A stretch of 64,000 nt of DNA, taken from Sphingomonas koreensis. GTDB lineage: Bacteria > Pseudomonadota > Alphaproteobacteria > Sphingomonadales > Sphingomonadaceae. The position numbers and the translations under genes were made by a program. Below the pieces are notes generated by a model. That model saw only the letters and a list, made by a program, of their open reading frames with translations, did not search any database and was not told the origin of the DNA. Positions 25,970-34,144 of the stretch are shown here, piece by piece. The DNA is taken from the NCBI RefSeq assembly GCF_002797435.1, contig NZ_PGEN01000001.1:3904501-3968500 (forward strand). The letters run 5' to 3'. Position 1 is the first letter of the stretch. Each line of letters begins with the position of its first letter.

Positions 25970-26556
25970 GCCCCGCGGCTGCCAAGATCGAGCATTTCGG
26001 CGAGCCATTCCTCGCGCTGCTCGGCCGAGCCCTCGACACCGCCGATCAGCGTCTGAGCGACCGGCCGGATGCCCGCAAGCTTCAGAATGTTGCGCTCCAG
26101 GCTCTTCACGCTGTGAGCGCCGAAATAGAAGCGATAGAAGAAGGCCGGCATGCCCATCGTCACCACAAGGCGCGCGGACTTGCCCTTGAGCAGGCCGCGC
26201 GGTCCGCGTGGCCCTTCGGCGATCGCGAAGCCCGGCCGCGCGACCTGCTCGAGAAAGCCCTTGAGCAGCGCGGGCACATCGCCCAGCCACAGCGGATACA
26301 GGATCACGAGGTGGTCGGCCCAGGCGATGGTCGCTTGCGCTTCCGCTATTTCCGGCACGGGCTTGCCGTCGGTCCATTCGGTGCGCGAGCGGATCAGCGG
26401 AAAATCCATCCCGGCCAGCTCGATCCGCCGGGCCTCGAGACGGCCGATCAGCGCGCCGTCCGCATAGGCGTCGGCCAGCGCGTGGACGAAGCGGGCGCGG
26501 TCGGGATCGGGATGCCCGTCGATGATCGCGATCCGGCGCTTGGCTTGCGTCGCCAT
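25966..26556 (-). CDS. NAD(P)H-dependent flavodoxin-fold oxidoreductase
   Basis: 196 residues of the flavodoxin_2/NQO family: IIDGHPDPDRARFVHALADAY then VILYPLWLGDVPALLKGFLEQV and the GMPAFFYRFYFGAHS segment seen in KefF-like quinone reductases. A second member of the family lies at 14776-15426. It is one base downstream of the acyl-CoA synthetase gene, so it belongs to that operon. Probably reduces quinones. Confidence 0.85.
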   Translation of the reverse strand: MATQAKRRIAIIDGHPDPDRARFVHALADAYADGALIGRLEARRIELAGMDFPLIRSRTEWTDGKPVPEIAEAQATIAWADHLVILYPLWLGDVPALLKGFLEQVARPGFAIAEGPRGPRGLLKGKSARLVVTMGMPAFFYRFYFGAHSVKSLERNILKLAGIRPVAQTLIGGVEGSAEQREEWLAEMLDLGSRGA

Positions 26557-26557
26557 G

Positions 26558-29227
26558 TCAGCTGACCGGTTCGGGCTGCCGCAGCACCTTGCGGACGAGC
26601 GTCTCGGTCGGGCTGTCGGGGCATGGCGTGGTCGTGAAGCCCATCTCGCGCTCGAGCTGGAGTGCGGCATGGTTCTCGCTGCTTTCGAGCGACTCGACGC
26701 TGCCGATCCCCTCCGCTTCGGCGTAACGCAGCACGTGCTGCATGAGCGTCCAGCTGACGCCTTTGCGTTTCCATCCGGTTCGAACCGAGATCGCAACTTC
26801 GGCGCGCGTGCGATCCGGATCGCTGACGAGGAAGGCGCTGGCGACAAGCTCATCCCCGGCGAAGGCGAGGAAGTGCATGGCGCGGCGGTAATCGATCTGG
26901 GTCATCGCGGCGAGGCGCTCGTGACCGACCTCATGGATCGCGGAGAGGAAGCGGAACCGCAGGTCCTCGGGCGAGACCTGGCCGAAGAACTCGGCGAGCC
27001 GGGGCTCATCGTCGGGCATCACCGGCCGCACGTGAAGCGCAACCCCCTCGCGCGTGGTGAGATCGGCGGCCCATTCGGCCGGCACCGGGCGGATCACCAT
27101 GCGCGATTGCGCCGGCCGCTCGGTGATCTGCATCCGCGCATCGAGGGCGAGGGCGCCATTCTGGTCCAGGAGAAGCGGATTGATATCGAGTTCGGCGATA
27201 TCCGGCAGCTCCGCCGCGATCCTTGCGACCGCATTGAGGACCTGCACCAGCGCGTCGATATCCGCTGCCGGCTTGTCACGATAACCGGCGAGCAGCCGTG
27301 CGACCCGCGTGCCTGCGATCATGTCGCGGGCGAGCGCATCGTCGAGCGGCGGCAATCCCAGCGCGCGATCATGGATCACCTCGACCGCCTTGCCGCCGGC
27401 TCCGACCGCGAGCACCGGGCCGAAGGTCGGGTCGTCGGACATGCCGACGAGAAGCTCGTGCTTGCCCTGCAGGTCCGCCATCGGTTCGACCTCGAACCCG
27501 AGCAGCCTTGCCGACGGATGTTCCTGTGCGATGCGCCTGGCCATCGCCTCGGCGGCGTGGACCGCGCTTGCGGCATCGTGGAGATCGAGCGCGACGCCGC
27601 CGACATCCGACTTGTGCGTCAACTCGTGGCTCACGATCTTCACCGCATAGGGCGGGTCGATCAGCGCGCATGCGGCCCAGATCGCCCCGGCGGTCTGGGC
27701 GAAGCGGCCATGCTGGATCGGCACGCCGAATGCCTCGAGGATCGCCTTCGCCTCCGTGGCGGTGAGCGTGGTCCGTCGATCGAGGCGTGCGCCGCGGATC
27801 ACGGCCATCGCTTTGGCGCGGTCCCGGACCGCCATGCCGAGGCGCGCGGGCGCGCGCATCAGCAATTCGCGAGCGGCGCGCGCCGCGATCAGATAGCCGA
27901 AGCCGCGCACGGCATCGTCCAGATTGTCGAACACCGGAATTCCCGTACCAGCGAATATCGGTCTTGCGGCATCGGCATTATGTGGTCCCATCCAGCAGGC
28001 CAGCACCGGTTTGTGGCGGGGAAAGTCGTTCCTGCCGACCTGATCCACGATCGCTCGCGCGATCTCGGTTCCGGCCGCCAACGCCGTCGGGCAGTGCATG
28101 ATCAGAATGGCGTCGGCGTTGGGGTCCGCCGCCGCGGCCTCCAGGCCGGCGACGAAGCGCTCGGCGCGCGCATCGCCGACGACGTCGACCGGATTGGCGC
28201 GCGACCATCCGCGCGGCAGTGTTGCATCGAGCTCTGCGATGGTTTTCGGCGCGAACTGGGCGAGGCGGCCGCCAACCCGTTGAACGGCATCGGCCGCAAG
28301 CACGCCCGCGCCGCCGCCATTGGTGACGATCGCGAGCGAGTCGCCGCGAAATGGTTGACGGCGCGCCAGCACTTGGGTCGCGTCGAACAATTCGGTGAGC
28401 GTCTCCACCGTGACGATCCCGGCGCGCCGAAAGGCGGTCAGATGCACGTCGTAAGCGCCGGTGATCGCGCCGGTATGCGTCAGTGCCGCGCGATCGGCGG
28501 CTTCGGTGCGTCCCGCCTTGAGCGCAATGACGGGCTTGATCCGCGCTGCGGCGCGCGCAGCCGAAATGAACTTCGCTGGGTCGCTGATACTCTCGATGTA
28601 GAGCGCGATCGCATCGGTCTTCGGGTCGGCGGCGAACAGATCGATCAGGTCGCCGAAATCCGCGTCCGCTGCGTCGCCGAGCGATACGATCCCGGAAAAT
28701 CCCACATCGCGCTCGTTGGCCCAGTCGATCATCGAGGTCACCAGAGCCCCGCTTTGCGACACCAGCGCGAGCCCGCCCGGGCGGGGTGCCGCTTGTGCGA
28801 ACGAGCCGTTGACCCGCGCGTGTGGCATCATCACGCCGAGGCAGTTCGGCCCGATGATGCGGAGGAGGTGAGGTTGCGCGGCGTCGAGTATCGCCTGGCG
28901 CAGCGCCGGCTCATGGAACCCGGATGAGATCACGATAGCGAGGCGCGTGCCCTTGGCGCCCAGCTCGGCGATGATGTCCGGAACGGTGGAGGCCGGCGTC
29001 ACGATGATCGCGAGATCGGGTGCGACGGGCAGGTCGGTCACGCTCGGCACCCACCAGTCGCCGTCGAGCTCGACCTGCTTGGGATTGACCGTGAACACGG
29101 GTCCATCGAAGGCGCCGTCCAGCATATTCTCAAGCACGCGCTGTCCGAGGGCGCCGGCACGGCTCGATGCGCCGACGATCGCCACGCTGCGCGGCTGCAG
29201 CAGCTTGTCGAGGTTTCGAATGGTCAT
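26558..29227 (-). CDS. ADP-forming acetyl/acyl-CoA synthetase fused to GNAT acetyltransferase
   Basis: About 889 residues. Domain order: CoA-binding Rossmann domain (SVAIVGASSRAGALGQRVLEN), succinyl-CoA-ligase-like domains, an ATP-grasp domain, and a C-terminal GNAT domain with RTGWKRKGVSWTLM as acetyl-CoA loop. Lysine acetyltransferases of the Pat/PatZ type have this layout. The segment ALTHTGAITGAYDVH keeps the His that ADP-forming synthetases phosphorylate, whereas the inactive E. coli PatZ half, as recalled, lacks it. The protein may therefore both make ATP from acetyl-CoA and acetylate proteins. ATG 29227 places the Rossmann motif near the N-terminus. Confidence 0.88.
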   Translation of the reverse strand: MTIRNLDKLLQPRSVAIVGASSRAGALGQRVLENMLDGAFDGPVFTVNPKQVELDGDWWVPSVTDLPVAPDLAIIVTPASTVPDIIAELGAKGTRLAIVISSGFHEPALRQAILDAAQPHLLRIIGPNCLGVMMPHARVNGSFAQAAPRPGGLALVSQSGALVTSMIDWANERDVGFSGIVSLGDAADADFGDLIDLFAADPKTDAIALYIESISDPAKFISAARAAARIKPVIALKAGRTEAADRAALTHTGAITGAYDVHLTAFRRAGIVTVETLTELFDATQVLARRQPFRGDSLAIVTNGGGAGVLAADAVQRVGGRLAQFAPKTIAELDATLPRGWSRANPVDVVGDARAERFVAGLEAAAADPNADAILIMHCPTALAAGTEIARAIVDQVGRNDFPRHKPVLACWMGPHNADAARPIFAGTGIPVFDNLDDAVRGFGYLIAARAARELLMRAPARLGMAVRDRAKAMAVIRGARLDRRTTLTATEAKAILEAFGVPIQHGRFAQTAGAIWAACALIDPPYAVKIVSHELTHKSDVGGVALDLHDAASAVHAAEAMARRIAQEHPSARLLGFEVEPMADLQGKHELLVGMSDDPTFGPVLAVGAGGKAVEVIHDRALGLPPLDDALARDMIAGTRVARLLAGYRDKPAADIDALVQVLNAVARIAAELPDIAELDINPLLLDQNGALALDARMQITERPAQSRMVIRPVPAEWAADLTTREGVALHVRPVMPDDEPRLAEFFGQVSPEDLRFRFLSAIHEVGHERLAAMTQIDYRRAMHFLAFAGDELVASAFLVSDPDRTRAEVAISVRTGWKRKGVSWTLMQHVLRYAEAEGIGSVESLESSENHAALQLEREMGFTTTPCPDSPTETLVRKVLRQPEPVS

Positions 29228-29288
29228 CGGGGCGCCCTTTCGCTGGTGATCCCGCAAAGGGTGCTCGGCTTGGTGGGCGCGGCCTATC

Positions 29289-29328
29289 CGGGATGGCCCG
29301 TAGATGCCGCCTTCGGGAATCTACCGAT
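29289..29328. promoter_or_regulatory. Two island dyad sites (5 and 6)
   Basis: Two copies, about 24 bases apart: CCGGGATGGCCCGTAG-like at 29287-29303 and TCGGGAATCTACCGAT at 29313-29328, the latter with perfect TCGG/CCGA arms. They lie between the divergent acyl-CoA synthetase operon and the genes leading to hsp20. Confidence 0.4.
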
Positions 29329-29380
29329 TATGCGCGAGTGGCGGGTTGCCTAGCCTCGATCGAAGTCATGGAGGATTGCC

Positions 29381-29590
29381 ATGCTTGATCGTGAACTGGT
29401 TCGCGGTTCGACGCCATCGCCGGATCTCCAGCCCGAGTATCTGCCGATGATGCTGTTCGCGGCGTGGTGGAATCTCGTGCTGGACAGCTGGTGCCCTGCC
29501 TGCCCGCCATACGGGCGGCGATCCGCCGATCATGACTTTGCCGTCCCCAAACCGATCGAGGAGGCGGGCGAGCGAGCTTTGTTCGCCTGA
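29381..29590 (+). CDS. Small hypothetical protein upstream of hsp20
   Basis: 69 residues with a central hydrophobic, aromatic stretch (MMLFAAWWNLVLDSW) and a Cys-Pro-rich turn. GGAGG precedes the ATG by about seven bases. It lies 29 bases before hsp20 on the same strand and downstream of two island dyads, so it is probably the first gene of that transcript. No known family recognised. Confidence 0.5.
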   Translation: MLDRELVRGSTPSPDLQPEYLPMMLFAAWWNLVLDSWCPACPPYGRRSADHDFAVPKPIEEAGERALFA

Positions 29591-29619
29591 GTTCAGTTCA
29601 TTCGACCAGGAGAGATGCG

Positions 29620-30096
29620 ATGAATGACATTACACCGATTGCACGCGACCCTTCCCCCGCCCCGGAGACGCCGTTCGGCTGGCTCCGGCACGAGATCGAT
29701 CGGCTGTTCGAGGATGTCGGACGCCCCGCGCGCGGGCTCACGCACCTAGCGGCCGGGTTTGGCCCGGTGCCGGTCGTCGAACTAGTCGAGCGCGAAGAGG
29801 ACTATCGCCTGACCGCCGAGCTTCCCGGCGTGAAGGAAGACGATGTTGACCTCTCCATCACCGATGGCGTCCTCACGCTGAAGGGCGAGAAGCACGAGAA
29901 CGAGGAGCGCAAGGACGGCAGCTTCATGCTGAGCGAGCGGCGCTATGGTGCGTTCGAACGGCAGATCCGGCTGCCGTCCGACGCGGACGCCGACAAGATC
30001 GATGCCAAGTTCAAGAAGGGCGTGCTCACGCTGACCATCGCGAAGGACCAGCGAAAAGCGCAGCAGGCGCGCAAGATCCCGGTCAACGCCGGCTGA
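29620..30096 (+). CDS. Hsp20/alpha-crystallin small heat shock protein
   Basis: 158 residues. The alpha-crystallin domain runs from VVELVEREEDYRLTAELPGV to the conserved A-x-x-x-G-V-L motif in FKKGVLTLTI. The N-terminal arm is short and the tail ends in KIPVNAG, an I-x-V-type anchor for oligomer assembly. It acts as an ATP-independent holdase chaperone. Its place with universal stress proteins in a hypoxia island parallels the alpha-crystallin gene of the mycobacterial DosR regulon. Confidence 0.93.
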   Translation: MNDITPIARDPSPAPETPFGWLRHEIDRLFEDVGRPARGLTHLAAGFGPVPVVELVEREEDYRLTAELPGVKEDDVDLSITDGVLTLKGEKHENEERKDGSFMLSERRYGAFERQIRLPSDADADKIDAKFKKGVLTLTIAKDQRKAQQARKIPVNAG

Positions 30097-30101
30097 GCAT
30101 G

Positions 30102-30151
30102 CGACGGCGCTCGCGCGCCGCACACCCTCCGCACCCGCGCGAGCGCCGTCG
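30102..30151 (+). terminator. Strong hairpin after hsp20
   Basis: A perfect 16-base stem (30102-30117 with 30136-30151) around an 18-base loop, beginning five bases after the hsp20 stop and followed by TCTTTCGACTT. It would at least reduce read-through into the next stress gene and protect the hsp20 mRNA end. Confidence 0.7.
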
Positions 30152-30203
30152 TCTTTCGACTTGCCCACGCCATACGGCGCCGGGCGAGTCCTGGAGAAGA
30201 CGG

Positions 30204-31025
30204 ATGCCGAAGAATATTCTGGTGATCGTGGAAGCCCCCGCAAAAGCCGCGCCGATTGTCGACGCCGCGACAGCGCTCGCGCTGGCGCATGAAGCGTGCC
30301 TCGACATTGCCGTTCTCACGCCAGGGCCCGTGGCGAGCCCGGCGCTGGTTCCCTTTGGCGCGATGTACCTGCTTGATGAGGTGGTGGCGCGCGACTCGCG
30401 GGCGAATGTCGCTGCGGTCGAGGCGCTCGTCGCAGGTGCATCTTGCTCCGTGGCTGTGTTCGGGTTGTACGATGACGTCGCCTGGCTTGCCGGCGATCTG
30501 CGCCGAAGTCGGCAGATCGCCGATCTCACCGTGATCGGCACGCCCGAGGCGTGGGAACTCCACTGGCTGCGGCGCCGGGTGGTCGAGACCCTCATTCTTT
30601 CATCCGGAACGCCGATCCTGATTCTTCCCCCGGATCATCGGATCGCGCGCGTGCGTCACGCCGTGTTCGGCTGGAAGCCGAGCCCGGAGGCCATCCGCGC
30701 CCTGCACGATCTTGTCCGCTTGCTCGAGCCCGAAGCGCGAGTGGACATCGTGATGGTGAGCGACCGGCCCCGGCAGGCGGGCGACGACACCGGGGCGGAA
30801 GTGAAGCGGCACCTCACCCGGCACGGTTTCGCCGCCGAGCTTCACCGCGTTGCGGATGGCGGACTCTGCGAGGCGGATGCGCTCCAGCAATTCGCGATCG
30901 AGAGGCATGCCGACCTGCTCGCGCTCGGCGGCTTCGCGCATTCGCGGATCCGTGAAGTGATGCTCGGCGGCGTCACACGCCGCATCATCGATGATGCGCG
31001 GATCCCCGTCCTGCTCTCGCATTGA
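30204..31025 (+). CDS. Universal stress protein, two-domain
   Basis: 273 residues. The first half is diverged; the second ends in LALGGFAHSRIREVMLGGVTRRIIDDARIPVLLSH, almost the same ending as the protein at 15439-16242, so the two are paralogues. ATG 30204 has GGAG at a proper distance; the frame is open further upstream but runs through the terminator. Probable nucleotide-binding stress protein. Confidence 0.85.
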   Translation: MPKNILVIVEAPAKAAPIVDAATALALAHEACLDIAVLTPGPVASPALVPFGAMYLLDEVVARDSRANVAAVEALVAGASCSVAVFGLYDDVAWLAGDLRRSRQIADLTVIGTPEAWELHWLRRRVVETLILSSGTPILILPPDHRIARVRHAVFGWKPSPEAIRALHDLVRLLEPEARVDIVMVSDRPRQAGDDTGAEVKRHLTRHGFAAELHRVADGGLCEADALQQFAIERHADLLALGGFAHSRIREVMLGGVTRRIIDDARIPVLLSH

Positions 31026-31036
31026 AGGATATTTCC

Positions 31037-31408
31037 ATGACCTGGCACCTGATCCGCCTCGATCTCGCGCGCGCCGCTGCTTACCCGGATGGGTCGCACG
31101 AGCATTGCTATCTGCTACGCCTCCCGCTCGATGACGCGGGCCTGATCGACCAGGCAGCGCTTCACGCCGCGCCGGAGCAGGCAACGGTCTTGCGATCGCG
31201 GCCCGACCAGCCCGAGCGCACCGGACATGTGGGTCGCGCGGGTGCGGGCTGGGTGTTTTCATATGAGCCGGGCGAGGGCGATGACGAAGCGCTGTTTCAT
31301 CTGGAAACGCATCCGCTGCGCGAAGGTGACTTCCTGACCTTGACCGAGGCGTCGGGCGAGACGCTGTGCTTCGAGGTGATTTCCTCACGTGCCCTGGCCG
31401 ATGCCTGA
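31037..31408 (+). CDS. Hypothetical protein in stress operon
   Basis: 123 residues, mixed alpha/beta, without signal or membrane segment. It begins TWHLIRLDLARAAAYPDGS and has a beta-rich centre (GAGWVFSYEPGEGDDEALFHLETHPLREGDFLTL). It starts 11 bases after the universal stress protein stop, so it is cotranscribed with it. No function recognised. Confidence 0.65.
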   Translation: MTWHLIRLDLARAAAYPDGSHEHCYLLRLPLDDAGLIDQAALHAAPEQATVLRSRPDQPERTGHVGRAGAGWVFSYEPGEGDDEALFHLETHPLREGDFLTLTEASGETLCFEVISSRALADA

Positions 31409-31710
31409 CCGCCCATGTGATGGGCAGGCGTTCTGGAGCGAGCCGCGTGCGGCGTGCCACCAACCCGCAAATTGAGAGTTCATGAGAGACGCGAGCCTTG
31501 CATTGGACACAGTAGCGTTCGCGCGATCAACCAAAGCGCGAATGGCAGCTTTCGCATGGGTGCAGAGATGAGCGGACATGCAGCTACAGGCCCAATTGCC
31601 GCCATTCGACACTCGGCGTCTGTCTTACGACTTGTCTCACTATTTTGGGTTGAGACATGCGGGCGAAATCACCGAGAAAATATACCGCATTCTTCAAGGG
31701 TTTTCAGCTC
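31409..31710. other. Intergenic right end of first island
   Basis: No supported gene. It contains GTCTCA-N11-TGAGAC (around 31634-31656) in a stretch resembling the sequence next to the integrase remnant at 9979-10004, and the motif AATATACCGCATT (31679-31691), which recurs at 48932-48944 before the third attachment repeat. Confidence 0.55.
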
Positions 31711-31790
31711 TAGTGGGCAATCCCAAGCGGTAGGGATTCGGTTTTTGGTACCGCCATGCGCTGGTTCGAATCCAGCCGCCCAGCCAGCAT
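31711..31790 (+). repeat. Attachment repeat copy 2 (degenerate tRNA-Gln)
   Basis: 31739-31780 is identical to tRNA-Gln 9827-9868, and the match continues to 31790 after a one-base deletion. The 5' half is only loosely tRNA-like (CCAAGCGGTAGG) and cannot form the acceptor arm, so it is not a working tRNA. It is the probable right end of the 22-kb first island and the left end of the second. Confidence 0.85.
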
Positions 31791-31825
31791 GCGACGCCTC
31801 GTCGCGCTTGTCAGCGGTGCCCCGC

Positions 31826-32338
31826 TCAGGCCGGTTGCAGTCGTATCGCACGTGGCTCTGCCGGAGGCAGACCGCCGGTCTCCGCCTGCGTCATCAATTC
31901 CTGTTTGCGGGCGAGCAGCGCATCGCGCAGCGCGACCAGGTCGACGTCGGTCTTGCGGCACTGAGCGAACATGCCTTCGGAAGGCATCTCCTCCTCATGG
32001 ACATGGTGCTTGATCTCTTCGGAGAGCACCATGACCTTCGCATCGTAGAAATCGTCGCCCGGCTCGGCCGCCGCAATGTCGTTGACCAGGACCTTCGCGC
32101 CATCATGCTCGACATAGGCCTCGTCGAGCAGGTCGTCGTCGATCTTGCCACGGAACGCCGGATAGAAGATCTCTTCCTCGATCATCGTGTGGATCTTGAG
32201 CTCGAGGCAGATCTGCTGCGCGAGCTTGCGTTTCGCTGCGGCGCCGCCGGCCTTTTCGAATTGCTCGAACAGGTCCTCGACCTTGCGATGGTCGGCCTTC
32301 AGCACTGCGATCGCGTCGGTATAGGATTGCTCTGCCAT
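31826..32338 (-). CDS. Hemerythrin HHE domain protein
   Basis: 170 residues. Di-iron ligand pattern: LKADHRKVEDLFEQFEK, KIHTMIEEEIFYPAF, YVEHDGAKVLVNDI and EIKHHVHEEE. It resembles the protein at 7474 but lacks that protein's hydrophobic N-terminus, so it is cytosolic. Likely linked to oxygen or nitric oxide response. ATG 32338 has GGAGAG upstream. It is the first gene after the second attachment repeat. Confidence 0.88.
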   Translation of the reverse strand: MAEQSYTDAIAVLKADHRKVEDLFEQFEKAGGAAAKRKLAQQICLELKIHTMIEEEIFYPAFRGKIDDDLLDEAYVEHDGAKVLVNDIAAAEPGDDFYDAKVMVLSEEIKHHVHEEEMPSEGMFAQCRKTDVDLVALRDALLARKQELMTQAETGGLPPAEPRAIRLQPA

Positions 32339-32489
32339 GGGTCTCTCCGTGCATAGTGACACTGCACAGCAAAGCCCGACTTCGTGTGGAGTTCCACGCA
32401 GCGAAGCAAGAATGGCCGTGCTCTAACCCATGTTATGCTATTGAGATCGTAGGGGTCTCACCCTGCCCAGCAGGCTTTGGTGGCGTGTC

Positions 32490-32684
32490 GTGAATCTGAG
32501 GCGACGCCAGCAGTTCCGCCAAGAAATCTGCTTACGCTGGATCAGCGTCCAAGGAGGATATGACCGGCTGGAGGAGAAGATCGACGCGCTGATCCGGCTC
32601 AAGGCCGGCGACGAAGCCGACGCCATCATCGCCGATATCGACCACCGTTTCCTGCGCACGCACGGCCATGCGCAGCCGCATTGA
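32490..32684 (+). CDS. Possible small protein
   Basis: 64 residues from a GTG start. The last 40 residues (DRLEEKIDALIRLKAGDEAD and on) look like a helical coding segment, while the first 20 are Arg-rich and less convincing. No clear ribosome binding site. It may be a fragment of a longer gene. Confidence 0.3.
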   Translation: MNLRRRQQFRQEICLRWISVQGGYDRLEEKIDALIRLKAGDEADAIIADIDHRFLRTHGHAQPH

Positions 32685-32793
32685 CGCGATAACGAGGATG
32701 CGCAGTCAGCGCCTTGAACACCAACCTGGTTTAGGGAAGCCCGCTCGAATCCCTGTAGGATGGCGCAAATCGGGTGGGGTCAGGAGAGAAGCC

Positions 32794-32976
32794 ATGAACG
32801 ACTCTAACCTCAACTATCTACGAGCGCGCGCGCGTCACGAACGCACCGTCGCGCTCGCCAGCGAAGACAATTGCGTAGCGCTGGTGCATCTGCGGATGGC
32901 GGATGAGTATGAGCGCCGCGCTCAGATGCTCAAGGATGCGGTATCGCCGGCCCATGCCGAGCCCACCGGGCTGTAA
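32794..32976 (+). CDS. Small hypothetical protein
   Basis: 60 residues, helical and charged: NYLRARARHERTVALASEDN then HLRMADEYERRAQMLKDA. AGGAGAG stands about eight bases before the ATG, which supports translation. No function recognised. Confidence 0.55.
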   Translation: MNDSNLNYLRARARHERTVALASEDNCVALVHLRMADEYERRAQMLKDAVSPAHAEPTGL

Positions 32977-33279
32977 GGCCCGATGTCAGGTGCGACCGCG
33001 CTTGCGGCGAGCGTCCCATCCTCTCTTGGCAGCGGCAGAGCAGTCCGCGGATATTTCCGGTTCGATCGCAGTCATAGATGAGGGCGGCAGGGGCATGACC
33101 CAACTTCGCTTTGATCAGACCGAACTGAACCGAGCGGGAGGCAGCGGCGCCTGACCTGATGGCGCGACCGCCAATTGCTTTTCGCCTGCTTGGGCATCGG
33201 CTTCTTTCAGCGCGACTAACCTCGGTAAGTGCATGAGGTTAAATCTTTATCGATGGGTACTGCAATTCAGGAGACTGGA
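32977..33279. other. Gene-free region before Crp/Fnr gene
   Basis: No supported gene and no clear promoter motif or dyad. It probably holds the promoter of the regulator that starts at 33280. Confidence 0.5.
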
Positions 33280-34038
33280 ATGCAGCCACCCTTTCACAGG
33301 CTTGCGGAATTCGTGAGCCTGACGTCGCAGGATATGGACGTCATGAACGGATGGCTTGCCGGATACCGCAAGGTTTCCCGTTTGCGGACGCTGCGGCGGG
33401 AAGGTGATCCCGTGACTGGCGTGTATTTTCTGCTCGAGGGATGGGTGTGCTCGTCCCTGATGTTGCGCAATGGGCGGCGGCAGATCGCGAAAGTACATCT
33501 GCCCGGCGACATGCTCGGCATACCGAGCCTCGTGCTGCCGACCGCGGGCGAAACGCTCGAAGCCGTTACAGACATCAAGGTCTCGCTCATTCCCGCCGCC
33601 GCGATCGGAGAGCTGTTCGAGCATCGTCCGCGCCTTGCCATCGGCCTGTTCCTGAACGCCCAGATGGAGCATGTCGCCTTGACCCAGAAACTTTCCTGGG
33701 TGGGCGCGGGTAATGCGATGGAGCGGATGTCCGCCTTTTTGCTCGATCTGTTTGCCCGGCTCGATGCTGGGCGGCTGACGGAGGGCGGGCGCTTCGATTT
33801 CCCGCTCACGCAGCCGCAATTGGGCGAGTTGCTCGGGCTTACCGCGGTGCACGTCAATCGCACATTGAAGCGGCTCGACCAGACCGGTTTCATCGTCAGG
33901 GGGAGGGGGTGGCTCAGGATCGCGGATCTCGCCGGCCTGCAATCGCTCGCCCCCAATCTTCCGCCACGCTTTTCGGGTCCCGCCGCCTGGTCGCGCCTAG
34001 GCGGCCAACCCGCTGCGCAGATCCTCACCTGGCCGTGA
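33280..34038 (+). CDS. Crp/Fnr family transcriptional regulator
   Basis: About 252 residues. An N-terminal cyclic-nucleotide-binding-like beta-roll (GDPVTGVYFLLEGWVCSSLM, then HLPGDMLGIPSL) leads through a dimer helix to the helix-turn-helix TQPQLGELLGLTAVHVNRTLKRL. The cysteines needed for an Fnr iron-sulphur cluster are absent, so it is not a classic oxygen-sensing Fnr. AGGAG lies just before ATG 33280; upstream in-frame starts at 33229 and 33253 lack one. It precedes the hybrid kinase gene. Confidence 0.88.
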   Translation: MQPPFHRLAEFVSLTSQDMDVMNGWLAGYRKVSRLRTLRREGDPVTGVYFLLEGWVCSSLMLRNGRRQIAKVHLPGDMLGIPSLVLPTAGETLEAVTDIKVSLIPAAAIGELFEHRPRLAIGLFLNAQMEHVALTQKLSWVGAGNAMERMSAFLLDLFARLDAGRLTEGGRFDFPLTQPQLGELLGLTAVHVNRTLKRLDQTGFIVRGRGWLRIADLAGLQSLAPNLPPRFSGPAAWSRLGGQPAAQILTWP

Positions 34039-34144
34039 TAGGCCGGCGACTTCGCGCCGAACAGCAGATGATTGAACGCATCCACTTGAATACATTTGAA
34101 TATGCAGGCGTTAGGAAGGGCTTCTACGAGGAGATGGGCTGGGC

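Noticed and set aside
26522..28927. Plus-strand open frame of 801 codons opposite the acyl-CoA synthetase
   Set aside because: Shadow frame with Arg/Asp/His-rich composition; the minus strand has clear domains.
31385..31612. Minus-strand open frame of 75 codons at the right end of the first island
   Set aside because: No motif, no ribosome binding site and mixed composition; overlaps the end of the 123-residue gene.
31711..31790. Second and third tRNA-Gln genes at the repeat copies
   Set aside because: The 3' halves are good but the acceptor and D arms cannot pair in either copy, so they are attachment-site remnants.
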